Assembly: GCF_965363235.1 (NCBI RefSeq)
Contig: NC_134845.1
Span: 12,214,101-12,278,100 of the forward strand
Direction of reading: 5' to 3'
DNA: 64,000 bases
DNA from: Mytilus galloprovincialis
Lineage: Eukaryota > Mollusca > Bivalvia > Mytilida > Mytilidae
Shown here: one piece after another, positions 46,909 to 61,900 of the stretch
Layout: every line of letters begins with the position of its first letter
Numbering within the stretch: position 1 is the first letter of the stretch
Notes under the pieces: model-generated
Database searches by the model: none
What the model saw: the letters and a program-made list of their open reading frames with translations, nothing else
Told to the model about the DNA's origin: nothing
Program-made: the position numbers and the translations under genes

Positions 46909-49900
46909 TTCCTATTATAATTAATACTGCAGCGCAGTTCAGTATTCGTCTGTTCCTTGTTTTCTCCGATAGGGAGGTCATCTTTTTTCTCAGTAAACCT
47001 TTTTCCTCAGGAGATAACTTAGATTTTGGTTCCTTTATAGTTCCACATATCCAATCTTTGCATTTCTGTAGCATTTGACATTTTTCATCTGTTTTAAGAA
47101 AACGGATATTAATACTTTCATAAATTATATATTACATAATGATATTCGTAAACAGATTTCTACTTCCTCGAATACTTTGTATACCTTATAAATTCAAAAG
47201 TGACGTCACTTTAGAATTTCAAATGTGACGTCACTGCGTTGATGGCTTTGGCTAACTCGGCTTTGTATTTTCATGTGCTAGTTCAGGTTGTGTTATGTAA
47301 TGTATAAGTTTTTATTCTGTAGTTAGTCAACACTTCGGGTCTATCATGTGTATCTATAATAGTCATTTTATAAAATTTATTGTTTTCAAAAGTATAAATT
47401 ATTCTAAATAATAATGTTCTTAAACTCAGACAGAAAATCCTAACCGTATTGGTCTCAATGTTTTGGAACTTTTGGTCCTCTATGCTTTTCTACTTTGTAC
47501 TTTTTCGAGAGAAAAAAATCATCTGAGTGTCACTGGTTAGTCCTGTGTGGACGGAACGCACGTCTGGTGTATCAAATTTTAAATCTGGTACCTTTTCGTG
47601 TGTTTCTCTGTACTATATGTTCTCCCAGTTATTTGTATTGTAGTCCTGTCCTGTTATGTTGTCATTTTAATGTTATATTTAACATTGCCATAAATGCGGG
47701 AGGTGTGGCATGCCACAACACCAGGTTCAAGCCATCATTTTATTTCTTAAAATGTCCTGTACCAAGTTAGGAAAATGGCTATTGTTATATCATAGTTCGT
47801 TTCTGTGTGTGCTACATTTTGATGTTGTGTTTCTGTTGTGTTGTAGTTCTCCTCTTATATTTGATGCGTTTCCCTCAGTTTTAGTTTGTAACCCGGATTT
47901 GTTTTTTATCAATCGATTTAGGGCATTATCACAAAAAAAGGTCCGAACAAGAACAAACACATCTGTTAGTTCTCGTTGTTATTGACAGTTTAAAGCCGTT
48001 GACATTGAACGTGGACGAATACACTTTGGAGAGTTCTCCTGCTTACGTCTTGTAACTTTTCGTCCCCTTTGGTTTACATCAGGTCGTCAACGTTTGCATA
48101 TGATTTTGGATTTTCAGTATTTATTTTAAAAACATTTAACCGTCTCCAATGTTACAATTTTCCAAAGACTGATACTTACTATCCAATGTTTCAACGGGTT
48201 GTCTTTGTTCGTTTTCAGAATCAAACCCGAAATCCTCTTCCTCATCAGAAGATAACTCAGGTTCATCCTCATCGTTTCTGGTCCACCATGTTACCCTTTT
48301 CAACTATAAAACAGAAAAACTGATTAGATAAACTAAAGTTCAACGTTATTGAATATTTATTTGGAAAGACCTTTTAACGTTAATAATGTAAATATTCAAA
48401 AGAAAGTACAAGTAAAATTCAACATAAAACAGCAATAAGAGATTCTCATTCTTTGTGATCTTGTATTGGAAGCCTGTAATTTTGTCGCTTGAAAATCTTT
48501 TGCAGTTGGATTTTAGTTTAGTAGATATTCAATTTTTTTTTATTCTAAATAGTTAAAAATCATTTTTATTCCGAAAAAAATATATCTAACATTTGGCCAC
48601 CGTTGCTTTTCTCAATTATAAGCAACTATCCAATCACATATTGACATGGATAAAAACGATAGACTGCATGATTTCAAGTTAAGAATATGATTTGTAGCAA
48701 CATCTGACTATCATAGAGTCTTTTTGACACAAATTAAGTTTCTCTGTTTGTATAACAAAGGTCTGTATTACTACCTTTCTATCTGGTCTTGGTTCAGTAA
48801 ACATGCTAATCAGAATCATTGCTCCTGTTGTGACTAAACCTAATATTGCTGCAAAATGTAGAAAATCTACTTTGCTAACTATTGCTGGGCGGTTGTCTGG
48901 ATCTCCACTACCACAGAGAGGTGCACGAAAAGAAAAATCCAAGACCATTCTTATAATTCCAACAATAAGGCCAAGAATTAGTCCCCAGAAGGCTCCCTGG
49001 AATAAATAATACAATGATTTATGTTTATATATTGTGCAAACATATCAGTTATACACATTACATGGTCTTCTGGTGTTAAATGTAAATATTATGGAAAAAT
49101 CTCGATTCATCGGTTCATTATTCTCACATCGATCATCAATAAGATATAACTTCATATATCTTGAACTATGTGGTTCTTTGCAAAAGTGACAAAACGGCTT
49201 CGTGTATATAACTCAATAATTATTTGGCACATAAAATATCAAACCATTGACGGCCAAATTATATGCATAGGTAACCTGATAGCTTACTTTATATTCAATT
49301 CTGTTTTGATTTTGATTATCAATCTTATTTTTAGTAAATGATTATTAATTACCAGGAGCAAATTACCTGTTCTGTTAGTTTCTTCCAGAATAAACCCAAG
49401 ACAAACAGAACACACATCGGTGGTATCAGATAAGATCTGATCGCTTGCATGTAAAACCAAATGATTCCTGCCTCCGCCGACTTTAGAATCGGTAGCCATA
49501 ACACGCTTAGTACAACAAGTACAAGAACTGTTAGTCTTCCTACAATCATCAGTTCGGATTGGGGTGCTTGTTTTCGGAATTGTCTCCAAATGTCCATGGT
49601 CATAATAGAACTACCACTATTCAATATAGATGTCATCGAACTCATTAACGCTGCTAACAGTGCTGCCAACATTAGTCCTCGAAGTCCTTCAAAACACAGC
49701 AAATACATATACAACAAGAAATGCTCAGAATGAAAAATAACATAACACAAATACCGAACTCCAAGGAATTTATAAAAAAAGCCCCTTATTAAATGGCAAA
49801 ACCAGAAGCTCAAACACAATAAACGAATGTTAAACAATTTTCATATTCATGACTTGGTACAGCCATTTCCTTATGTAGAAAATTTTGGATTAAATTTTAT

Positions 49901-52900
49901 AGTTACCTAAACCTCTCGCTTTGATGACAGTCGCATAAAATTACTTTGAACTTTGAAATATAAAAGCTAATATATCTCGCTGTCTATATGAAACCTTCTG
50001 TCTCGTGCAAATAAACGTTTTGATGCCTTAAAATTCTGATTAAAATCGTTAGGTCCATAAATGGCTGACGATATTCCAACAGAATTGACCATATTATGTA
50101 AAAGGTGTACCGTAAAAAGGGTTTAGATACAGGAACGTTAACATTTCTAGAGCAAATGCGCTCACTACCTTTTCGTTAGGTTTCTGTTGGTCGATCTTTA
50201 TTTTTTCCTCTTTTTGTAATATTTTGCAAAATTGCATTTTCCATCATGCTGCTATATCTTTTCCTTTTATTACTTTAGTCTGATTGAATTCCATGTTTAA
50301 CATGTTTAACATTTTTGTTAATCGTAATAATAACAAATACATTACCTTTTGGCAGTAGTCTGATAACCAACACTGGATATGCAAAGTTACTACATCCAGC
50401 TTTGTTATTACAAAATTCTTCACAGGATTTAGGATCAGCACAGGCTATGTCATCTAAATAATAAGCCTATACTTATATGCCAGCTATGCTGGCACTTATG
50501 GTAGAAGCATCGTTTTGGGACAAAGAACGATAACTCTTTCTAGACGACCCATCTGAAAAGTTTCGTCACTCTCGTTAAATCTCGTACGATTTTTTTTTAA
50601 TGGCGGCCAAATTTAACGTTTCAACGCGATCTTGTAAAAACGGGGCAGATCGGAAAAATTTCAATGTTTAATACGACATGAATTTCTATTTGTTTGCAAA
50701 AACAAGAATTCAGAAATTTTTGTAACTTGTGAAGCTTATTTAAATTTAATTGTACCACGGAAATTACCGAAGTGAGGACAACAACATCTGACGCCATGTT
50801 TCGTCTGCTTCAACATTCCATTATCAGTGAAGTCAAAACAAATTACCTAAAAATCACAGGTACTTCATTTAAAAGTCACACAATCTCAGTTAACGATAAC
50901 ATATTTAGTGTAAAAGTTCCGTCCAGGCATGGGAACACAGAAAAGAACTCCGCAAGCAATACATTTCGGATTTATTTTTTATAATGGCCATATGCGGCAT
51001 GCGGGGTAAACTACGGTGCACTGGTTGACCACGACTACTTATGTTCATCTGCCACATTATTCCCCAAATCAAGGAACAGTGATAATTATACTGTTGACTG
51101 GTTGTCACGGTTATTCATGGAGTCAATGGCGAATCCAGCATTTTTCATAAAAGGGGGGGGGGGCGCGCTGACAGGGTGCTCCAGTCATGCTTCAGGCTTC
51201 AGTGATTACCTTTATAACTACTATCAACATTTTTTTCCAACGTACCGCTCCCTCTGGATCCTATGGTAGCCCACAGACTAATTCAAAACTTAACAAAAGT
51301 TTAGAACACAAACAAATATTCAAATAATTCACAATCTTCTAATTCTGTACTTCTTTGGCAAAATCTCAACAAATCTTTTCTATGATTTTGTCACGCCTTA
51401 TACAGCATGTACAGTCCCAGGAGATGGAAACTGTTTTGTTTTCTCCCTCTTAGTTTATTCATAAAAGGAGACTTGAGTCTGAGTAGTACATTTAGAACTA
51501 TTGTATGCTCCCATATTGTCCAAAATTGGATTTTATTGGAAGATAGATTTATTTTAACCCATGAGAATGAGAACTTTGATAGGTATATACAGGGCATGTT
51601 ACTTGGAAGTATGTGGGCTACATCCTTTAAAATTCAAGCTGCAACAGTGGCCTGCATATTTTATGCATCAGTTTAAACCTGATCAAAACATTTTCACTCT
51701 ACCAAGTACTTTATCGCTATATCACTATCAGGTTCACATTTCAACCTATTTAGCAATACACACTTATGGTTATATAACCTCACAGTACCAAAATTATACT
51801 CAGTAACCAAATTGCACCTATTCAGCAAAAAAAACCTTCAAAAATTTTACTAAGTTTGCTTTCACCATGTGAAGTTATCTTATTATCATCTTTTTAAAAT
51901 GAGCAAATTAAATTTGTTACCAGCATCCTTTTCTTAAAAAAAAAATAGTTTAAAGTATTAAATAATGTCAAATTGTTTGAAATATTTGAAGAAATAAAAC
52001 AAAATTTATGTTTATATTCCAGTTTTAAGGATTTGAAAGTAACCATACATGTAATGATGTATGGAATTTGGGTACTCACCTCATTACAGTATCATGGATT
52101 GTTTAGATGTAATTTCAAACCCATTTTTCAATGACTCTACATGGACTCAAAATTAAAATGGTGTATCTATATTGTAAACAAGGATAGTCTACAAAATTAG
52201 CATAGAATAAACTTTTGTCTGGTACATAAAAAAAGTTGGTAAAAAACTGACAATTTAGGTGCAATTTGGGTATTCTCATGTTAGCAACTTCACAACAGAA
52301 CTACAAATTTGTTTTCATGACCAAAAAAAAAAAAGTACAAACCTAAAGGCAATAAAATGCTTCGCCATGCACAGCCTGATACAACCTCAGATGTATGTTT
52401 AGCATATAAAATATATTTATGTCAGTTAGAATCAAACATGTTTTAATTTTGGATCCTTTAAACTTCAATATGGACTAATTTAAAAACAGGTATCAGGTGA
52501 ACCCACATATTTCTATTCAGCAGCAGTCTCTAACTACATATCTCCTTAATTTTATATGATAGTAAGTCCTAAAAAAAATATTGAAAATGTGTACATTTAA
52601 TTTTTTTTCTAGCTTCTCTCATGTGAAAGCAGTACCTTTTTGGTCACTATTTATGTGTTGCGTCTAAATAAGAAATGTAACACTTTATAGTGACTGAACA
52701 GGTTAAACAAATACTTCTCAAGAAACAGAAAAAGAAGAGAACTTAAAACAGCACCAGCCATGCCAGTATATGTATGAATAAAAACTCAGATCAGAATAGC
52801 ATGGACAATATGTTAGTTCTAATGTACTTGTGAATATATTGTGAGGAAAGATATCAATAATTCTGCAGATAATGCAATTTTATCAAGTGTTTTGTACATT

Positions 52901-55900
52901 TTCTGTTAAAAATGTTCATAATCAGTGAAACTTTCAAACAGGCTAAACTAAATTTTTATTACTGAAAGTTTCAAACAATGACAAGTGTTTTATTTACCAA
53001 ATAACTCATGTGTTTCTGTGAGAACAAACAATCATGTGTAATTTTTGGAATTGAAGGGAATCAAAGAAGATCCTTTTGCAGTGCACTTGAGCAGGTCAAT
53101 TGTGAATATATACTTACTAAATATATTTTCTTCATCATGATACTCACATAGACATTATCAAGAAGTACATATCATTGGAAAAGTGCACAAATTACAGATA
53201 AAATATTAAATAAAAAATACCCTATTTTGAGTGCATCTCCTGCCAAATCACTATTTGTTGCATCTATATATAATACTAGACGAGTATAATCAATGTAAAT
53301 AAGGTAATTTTTGGAAGAAAACCCCAAAATTTGGAAAAGAACCCTCCCCAATAATGTTGTACCAAAATCAATTCTAATCTTCCTTTTGTGTATTAAAGTT
53401 TCATAGAGATCCATTCACTTATACTCAAGTTATTGTCTAGAAACCAAATGTGTCTTCTTGAAAACAACTATGACACAAAAATATGACATGATTACTTTTG
53501 TATGCTTGTATTATAAAAAAAGAAGATGTGGTATTTGCCAATGAGACAACTATCCACAAAAGACAAAAATGACACAAACATTAACAACTATAGGTAACCG
53601 TACGGCCTTCAACAATGAGCAAAGCCCAAACCACATTGTCAGCTATAAAAGGTCCCGATAAGACAATGTAAAACAATTCAAACAAGAAAACTAACGGCCT
53701 TATTTATGTAAAAAAATGAAAGAAAAACAAATATGTAACACATAAACAAAAGACAACCACTGAATTACAGGCTCCTGACTTGGGACAGGCACATACAAAA
53801 ATAATTGTATTTCCCATTTCCATTCTCAATTTTATTTTGCTGCCATTTAAAAACTTGAAAAGTAAGCTACATCCTGTACATGTAACAAAAAAAAATATAT
53901 ATGCAAAAAATAACATAAAACTGACTCTTAATTAGTACAAAAAATTGATGTAGAACTCACAAACTGACGATGATCAGAATTACAAATGTTTGTTTATTAG
54001 AGTCAGATTTTTTTTTTACGAAAGCCCTTCAGCGCTTTCAATTAAACTTATTTAGTCAAAATTTAACACTAGTTTAAAGGTATATCATAACAAATTGGCA
54101 AATACAGCCTTATTATCACCTTAAAAACTACTGTGTACGGAGTTACATGTGCGGTTTGGGAAGTTTTATGTTTTTAGATATATAAAAGTTCAATTTATTT
54201 TGCATTTCTGAAAGATAAAATCATTTTTGGTCAATATCAAAATATTTTTTTTGTCGTATGCTTGAATAGAATTTTTATTCATCAATTTGGGAATCAGAAT
54301 ATTTTTTTCAGGAAAAATACCATTACCCCTCATGCCTTTTCAAGTTCAATGTTCGTTCCCTACACATTTTCCATCTGAACTTATAATTTTATTTTAGACA
54401 TAAGCAATATATTAATGTAGCCTAGGACATTCGTTCTGAACATGCATGAAATATTTGCCACTGGACGTTAAACAACCAACAACCTAATCTATATTTAGGA
54501 CATTGTCTTAGTACAAAGCTGGCATTTAAGGTAGCGCCTTCCTCATATTACGTGTACTATACATGTACCTAATTAAAATATTATGCAGAAAAAAAGTCCA
54601 TTCGCAGAGATTTTAGGTTTAAGTTTAATGTTGAAGATTTGTACATACTTAACTAATAACAGCAATACACACTGTTACATAAAATATTTACTTTGCATTG
54701 ACTCTCGACTTTCATTGTCTTGTATATTCATCCTTTTTTTTTTTGCTATCAGTGCCTTTTGGAAGTTTTCATTCTTATGTTTCATAGTTTTCGTAAATTT
54801 AACAAATGTGCATAACGAATTGATCACCATCTGAACAATATTAAATTGACATGCGTTTTCCTTATCTGGATTTGAATATACTGTTTGTTCTTTTTGGGTT
54901 TTGCAAACTATTTGCTTAACTATAATCCAATATATGCTTTAAAAATCCTATGATAAAAACACAAGTAAACATAGTATCAAGGAATATATTTTTGTTCAGA
55001 ATACATGTATATACAGTGTATAAGTGCGTTCATATATAGTATGTTTACTCATAGTAATATTATTAATGGGATTATCATTAATATAAATCAATTACCTTCC
55101 TTTGTATTCATATGTATAATAATGTTTTGAGATCTACTTACTTTATCTGTAGATTCATATATATTTTATTTTATTTTCGTCTATCTACAAACCTGTGTAT
55201 AGTATTCTACTGATCATTCCAGGAATTATAAATAATAATAATCCGGTCAATTTTAATACGGATGCAAACAATGTTGCTGCTTTAGCATGCACCATATTCT
55301 TTGCCGAAAGAGTTCTTTGTACAATCAACTGAAATGATACAAGACTTTAGATGAGGCGTTTTGTGCGATATCATACTACAGCTAATATAAATCTAAAAGA
55401 GGGGCGAAATATACCAAAGGGACTATCAACTCATTAGTCAAAACTAAACTGACAACGCCATATATATAAAGAAAACCACAAACAGTATAGAAAACATAGA
55501 AACATAGACCAATAAACACTAAGCAAAACGAAACCAATAAAATAGGGGGGATGATACATGGTGCTCCGGATGGGTAATCATATACTGCTCAACAAGTTGA
55601 AATATATGAACACACCTGGTGAAGTTTAGTAATGTTAAACATGGAATTCAATGAAACTAAAGTAATAAAAGGAAGAGATATAGCAGCATGATGGAAAATA
55701 CAATTTTGCAAAATATTACAAAAAGAGGAAAAAATAAAGATCGACCAACAGAAACCTAACGAAAAGGTAGTGAAGGTATGTTATTTGGGGACGGTGTTAT
55801 AGTGACGACCATTTGAACACATTTTTCGTCATCTGAAACAGTCAACCAACTGATGGCGTTCGTAATATGGATGATGGGATGGTTTCAACTCAACCATTTG

Positions 55901-58900
55901 GAACTCTTGATTTATTTGTTACCTTGTGAGCAGCAACCCTCTATCAAGGAAATCACAATAGGAAATATAAGAGTATCGTATCAACTGGGAAATTTATACA
56001 TGTACTCCGTATGCAGGCGCTGCTTTCATGTTGCTACATAAAAATGGAAAGTTCACAATTTAGATGGTGCATTTATCTTTTTTGTCGTAAAGTTTTGCTT
56101 TCAACCGACCCTCATAGTCAATTATAGATATTAGTCAAGAATGTATATTCAAAATAGATGAAGGATACCCCAAACTTATTTTCTTTCTTCCTAAGAAGCT
56201 CGCATATGAAGTGAGTCTTATATGAACAAAGTAACAAGACGACAAGAAGCTCAGTTGGTTCCCATTGGTATACTGATTGTTTGAAGAAATACAAGTTCTC
56301 CAAAGTTTATAAATATGTTGTCAATCAAGAAATTAAGCTTCTTGAGGATGTCAAATTCGGAAAATTTTATGTTTTAATCAGAGTGATGTTTTACAAAGTA
56401 CGCTATATCCCTCCCTAAGACAAGATTCTTGTAACTACATTAACCTTTTTTTAAGAAAGAAAGCAAGACCAACAAATTTAAATTAGGTTTGGGATGGTGA
56501 ATATAAGTTTAAAGTATAGAAAAGTCAGATATGTATTTATATTGTATGATGTAAGAGTCTTAGATTATGTTCTTTAAGAAAAGATCGTAGTAATTTATAA
56601 GTATCCACTTCTGACTTGCGCCACCTCTCGAATATGAGTTTCACATTAGCTTTAAAGCCTTGCTTTGACAAAATTGAAATTAATAATTTAGAAAGAGATT
56701 TTGTGGAACACTTGGAACTGTTTGCAAGGAAACTTATGCAGTTTAGGTATCCACTGCAGTAAAGATAGACCCAGTTCATTTTCTATGATTGAAATTCTCA
56801 AGGAAAATAGAACAGAACTATGAATATTCAGGATAATCTCCTTTGATTAGTGTCCTGGGGTATATGTTGAGTTTCCAAGTGAATTGTCAATACCTAATAC
56901 ATTTGTCAAGCAGTTTATAATTTAATGTTATTGACCTACGTTCCTAAGTTTGAGACAGGACCTTATGGCTATACGCTTGCAAACATGACTAACCTCCCCA
57001 CATTGTGTATGTTCCTATCCTAAAACAGGAGCCTGTTGTTTAGTGGTTGTCTGTCATATTTGTTTTTGTTCATCATTTTGTCATATGTCGATCGTTGTTT
57101 TATTTGTTTTCATTGTATCCCATTGTGTCATGTCATGACCTTTTACATTTGTGAATTTTCAGTATTAAATTTCCTCATTGTTGAAGATGGCACAATACGC
57201 AATCCATTAAATGATTGTTTTATTGGCAATAAAACCACAATAGCACATCTCCTTAAATTGTATATACTAACCATTTGATTGAAATTCAAAATATAAAAGC
57301 ATGAACTCCTTTTGTATGATGATATCATTAGTTGTATTGTGTAGTTAGTAATTAAGTATACAATATTAAAACTGTGTGGACTTTAAAAAGACTAACAGAA
57401 TTATTACCTGATCCTGACTCCATACATATAGTCCCAAGAACGATAACCCTGAAAATGCACCAGTCCATGGAATATCGCCGGAAACTGGACTTCTAAGAAT
57501 GTGAAACGAATCCTCACGTGGTTTACCACATTCCTGGTATGATTGGTTGTTGAAAGTCTGATTGGCGATACTTGTCATGTACTTGGCTGTCATACCGCTC
57601 CATCCACCAACCTCATTCAGTCCTGTTAAAAATTTCACTTATCAAATTATGGTGATGGTTTTTTTCGGTAAAATGTGTTACACTAACAAGTTCAACTTAA
57701 ATTTTTCAGTTCTTTCTACCTATGTTAAAATGAGTTTGAACTCTGAACATTTTTAAATAGAAATAGACGTTTGGTCTTTCAATGTAACCATGCTTGTATG
57801 TGTGTTGTTAATGAATGGCTAAAGTTTTTTAATTTACTGTAAATGAAGGCATGCCTATGTGCTGTCTCAAAAAATGTTGTTGTTCATATCAAATTGCTGA
57901 CAAGATTAAGTCTCTTATTGAATTGTTTTGTTTGTTTATTGCATATTATTGTTGAAAGCAATCTTTCAAATATGTTTTTTTTTATAGTAAAAATCACCGA
58001 AATACTGTGATATAATTATATTCTGTCAATTTTGTATCGAGACATGCACAAGTAACACGTGTGACTAGATTGTTCTTTTCACTTCTATGTATACAATATA
58101 CGAGTTTTACCAGCTACAAAATAGAGATGTTCAATCGTCAAATGATTGTGATTATTTGGCATGTATGCGGTCATGTCGGCAGATATTATTATGATCAACA
58201 TTAAATTGCTGACTTTTTGTTCTCTCTCATTTCATTTTGTCATTTTGTTTTATGACATAATTACTGCTGAACACGATCCCAGTAGCTAACGAGTTATACT
58301 AGTCCAGCCACTATGCGCTACATGACATGTTAACATAAAGGGAAAACTTAAGGCTTCATGTATACCATGTTAATCTGTATCCAATTTTGTCCTCAATCTG
58401 GCTACACTAATGAAACACTTTCAAAAGTAGATCATATTTTGGCATTGTTATGTGAATACACAATAGAATAAATCTTTAAATAGTCTTACCCATGACCGCT
58501 AATATTGTAGCACTGATGAGAAGTACTGCTGATTGTAAGGTGTCTGTGTAAATAACGGACGCTAAACCTCCTGATGAGATAATTTACAATTACTTATATG
58601 AAAGCTGATGAACTCAGGTCGTAAGCATAATTAATGTAATCAACTGCAACTATCTGATTACCTTTCCTTTTTCCAGTTTAGAAAACTTTCATTAAAACAT
58701 ATTAAGAGAACTCTTTTACAAATGTTTTAAGTCTTTTAAGAAATGAGTTTTGTACTGGTACGTGCGAAAGGACACTTGTAAGTTACATACATCCTTCAAG
58801 ATATAATACACATATCCTTCAAGATATAATCAATCTTTATGAAAAATCAAAATGTTTATACACTTGAGAGCAAAAATCATACTGTTTTTGTTACGCAATT

Positions 58901-61900
58901 TCATATCATGAGTATTATAATTACCTATAACTGTAAATAAAGCTGTTACGATCAATATCAGGACAACGCATAAATGCATATTCCATTTCAAAATCTGTTG
59001 TAGAAAAATGGCGCCTGAGTATATTTCTATCTAAATAAAATGTACATGATTTATTTAAATAATTTTTTTCTTTTTTAAACAACATTATATATTTATTCAC
59101 CAAATATATGCTTGTTACATTGTTACACCAAGAAACCAAACTTTCTTGATGCATCCTGTAATATTCCACTGATTACCCAGGTTAGTAATCAGCTCAGCTA
59201 CTGGTATATATGTATATATTATAATAACATGTATAAATTTCTTGAAATACAATTATACAACATTTTAATACATTATGTTTTATTCTATCAATCGTCTAAA
59301 CTTCTTTTTAATGACTTCAGTAATGAATTAAGTTTCATTGTATATTGTAAATAATATGTATATATACTAATTATATTCTGAATTATCTAGTTATCCAATA
59401 CACAAAAAGTTCGAGTAAAATATGTGCATGCCTAGCAAAAAGCATTTAAATCGACGACAAGAGAGGGGAGGTAGATACCAGAGGGACATTCAAACTCATA
59501 AATCGAAAATGAACTGGCAACGCCATGGCTAAAAAGGAAAAAAAAACAAAAAAAAATCTAATAGTACACAAAATAGAAAACGAAGGACTAAGCAACACGA
59601 ACCCCACCAAAACTGGGGGTGATCTCAAATAAATATTTTATTAATTTCTTTTGTATTTTTCTTCCATGTTTTTGTGTACTTTGTTCAATGGTTTTTGTTA
59701 TAATTATTAATTAGTGATTTAGTAAGAAGCCATACACTTGGGAGTATTTTATAACATGTTCTTACCGAGATATTAAAAAGAATAAATCCTATTAATGCAA
59801 AGAACGACGAAAACATCCTTATTCTCTTTCCACCAAATCGTTTCCGCAAATATTCTGGCATCGTAAAAACCTTAAAAACAAAATCAAACCGCAATAGAAG
59901 TATATGTCAGATATCAATGAAAGTAAAGAAAAAATAATTATCATATTAAGATAGACATATATATATATATATACATAATAAGTAGTTGAAAGAGCAATGC
60001 AAAATGTTTGCTCGATTAGTGGTAGCCAAAGTCCCGTTCGCCTTTTCCCGTATATAATAAAACAAGATGCAACTTATCATCGAGTTTGTATTTGTCATGA
60101 GGAACATCATGGGTGTCGCTTTAGGACTAGGAATTGAGAATCCTTTTAGAACAACTAAGTTTAGTCCCGTGTTTGTAGATTAAGTAAATGAAAACAACAC
60201 GTTGTAAATTTTATGCGTTAGAGGTGCTTTCTGGATTTATCGGCATAAGGAACGCTCAATACCAAATATTTGAAACCAAGGATGAATAAGAACCGAAACA
60301 GTTAAGGAGCTATACTACCAAAAAGGACATAAAAATAACCAAATCCACCCAACATAAATAAAGATTTGTGCGTTTCTTAGTGATAAGCGTTCTTGTGTGT
60401 ATTTTGTGCTGCATTTCTGTCACGTAGTGTTGTCATTTTATCGATATTTTGTACATTTCCATATTAGCGGGAGGTTTGACTAGCCACAAATCCAGGCTCA
60501 GCGCATCATTTTTTCTTAAAATTTACTGTACCAAGTCAGGAATATGGCAGTTGTTATCAAATTGTTGGTTTCTATGTATGTTGGCATTTGTTGCACTTCG
60601 GTGTTCCCATTTTTCTTTGTTTTCCTCTCAAATTTTATGTGTCACAAGTTACTTTGGTTAAAGTTTGCAACCCGGATTTGTTTTCTTTCAATCGATTTAT
60701 GAGCTTTGAACATTGCTTTATATAAGGTCAACTAAATCTGAGGCAAACCCCAGTTTCTAAATACTTTGTTGCATAACCTTTAACATTGTGTGTAGTGTTT
60801 TACGATCGGTCATTTGGCCTTTAGTTTCGTATAATTGATTATAAACAAACTAGTTTTGGCCATGGTGGTCTTTCTTCGGGCTTTGATTATCGGTTGTCTT
60901 TTTTGCATCTTCTTATTTTAGTTCTATAGAATGGTCGTTTGTTTCCTTTGTTAACATGTAATAAGTGTTACACATTTTTGAAACTGAAATGTTGCTGCAA
61001 AACGCAATTTGATTTAATAAAGGATGGAAATTCCTTATATTGGAGTTTTCAATGTAAGCTACAATGTACATGCATATATATGAAAACTGGAATTTCTTTT
61101 TGAGAATTAAACGATAGATATTGGAATTCTTACACCAATGTGCCATATTAAAGTAATGCGCACTAAACATTATTGCTTTATCGTTATCAAAAAACACATT
61201 AAAAATTGCAATGAACTATATCTAAGTTTTTTTTTTAAATTTCCTGTTTTTGTTGGCATATACAATGTAAGTATATAAGATAGCTTACCCCAGACGAAAT
61301 ATAAACCGGTAGAAACACCCATCCAAGTGCTACCAAGAAATATACCGCCTAAAATAAGATTCAATAAACTATCATTAATAACAATAAATATAATATAAAT
61401 GATATAAAAAAAAAACAACAAAAAAAAAACGATTACATTATTGAAGTGTAGGAAACAACTTTAAGCCATATATGATTTTACACTGAAATTGAACTAGTAA
61501 TATGGGTTTTAAAATGTTGCATATTTCAATAACTATAGTCTCTAACATTAGGAGCATTTCTTGTAAAATCCACCTGCATAGACATTTATGATTTAAAAAC
61601 GTCATACTTACTATCCATTCATAAATAGTGACAGCCAATCCCGAAGCAGCAGCTGTGCCAGCTAAACCAATGAACATTGGAGCTCCTATGTTACTGGCGT
61701 AGATTGATGCACCGACCTAATTGCAAAAATCGTGTTCAATTAAACTACATGTAATACAATAACAAAATATACAAGTACAATTTTCGATAGAAAAACAAGT
61801 ACAAAATGTACCAAAACAGAAGCATAGAACCCCTTCAACATTCATTTTACATTTTAGAATGATCTGATTTAATATCCACTCCGGATTTGCAAAACAAGGG

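Noticed and set aside
54510-54540. Second terminus of repeat B (GCTGGCATTTAAGGTAG resembles its left end)
   Set aside because: It is in direct, not inverted, orientation and lies about 200 bases past the end of A/B homology. It may be chance.
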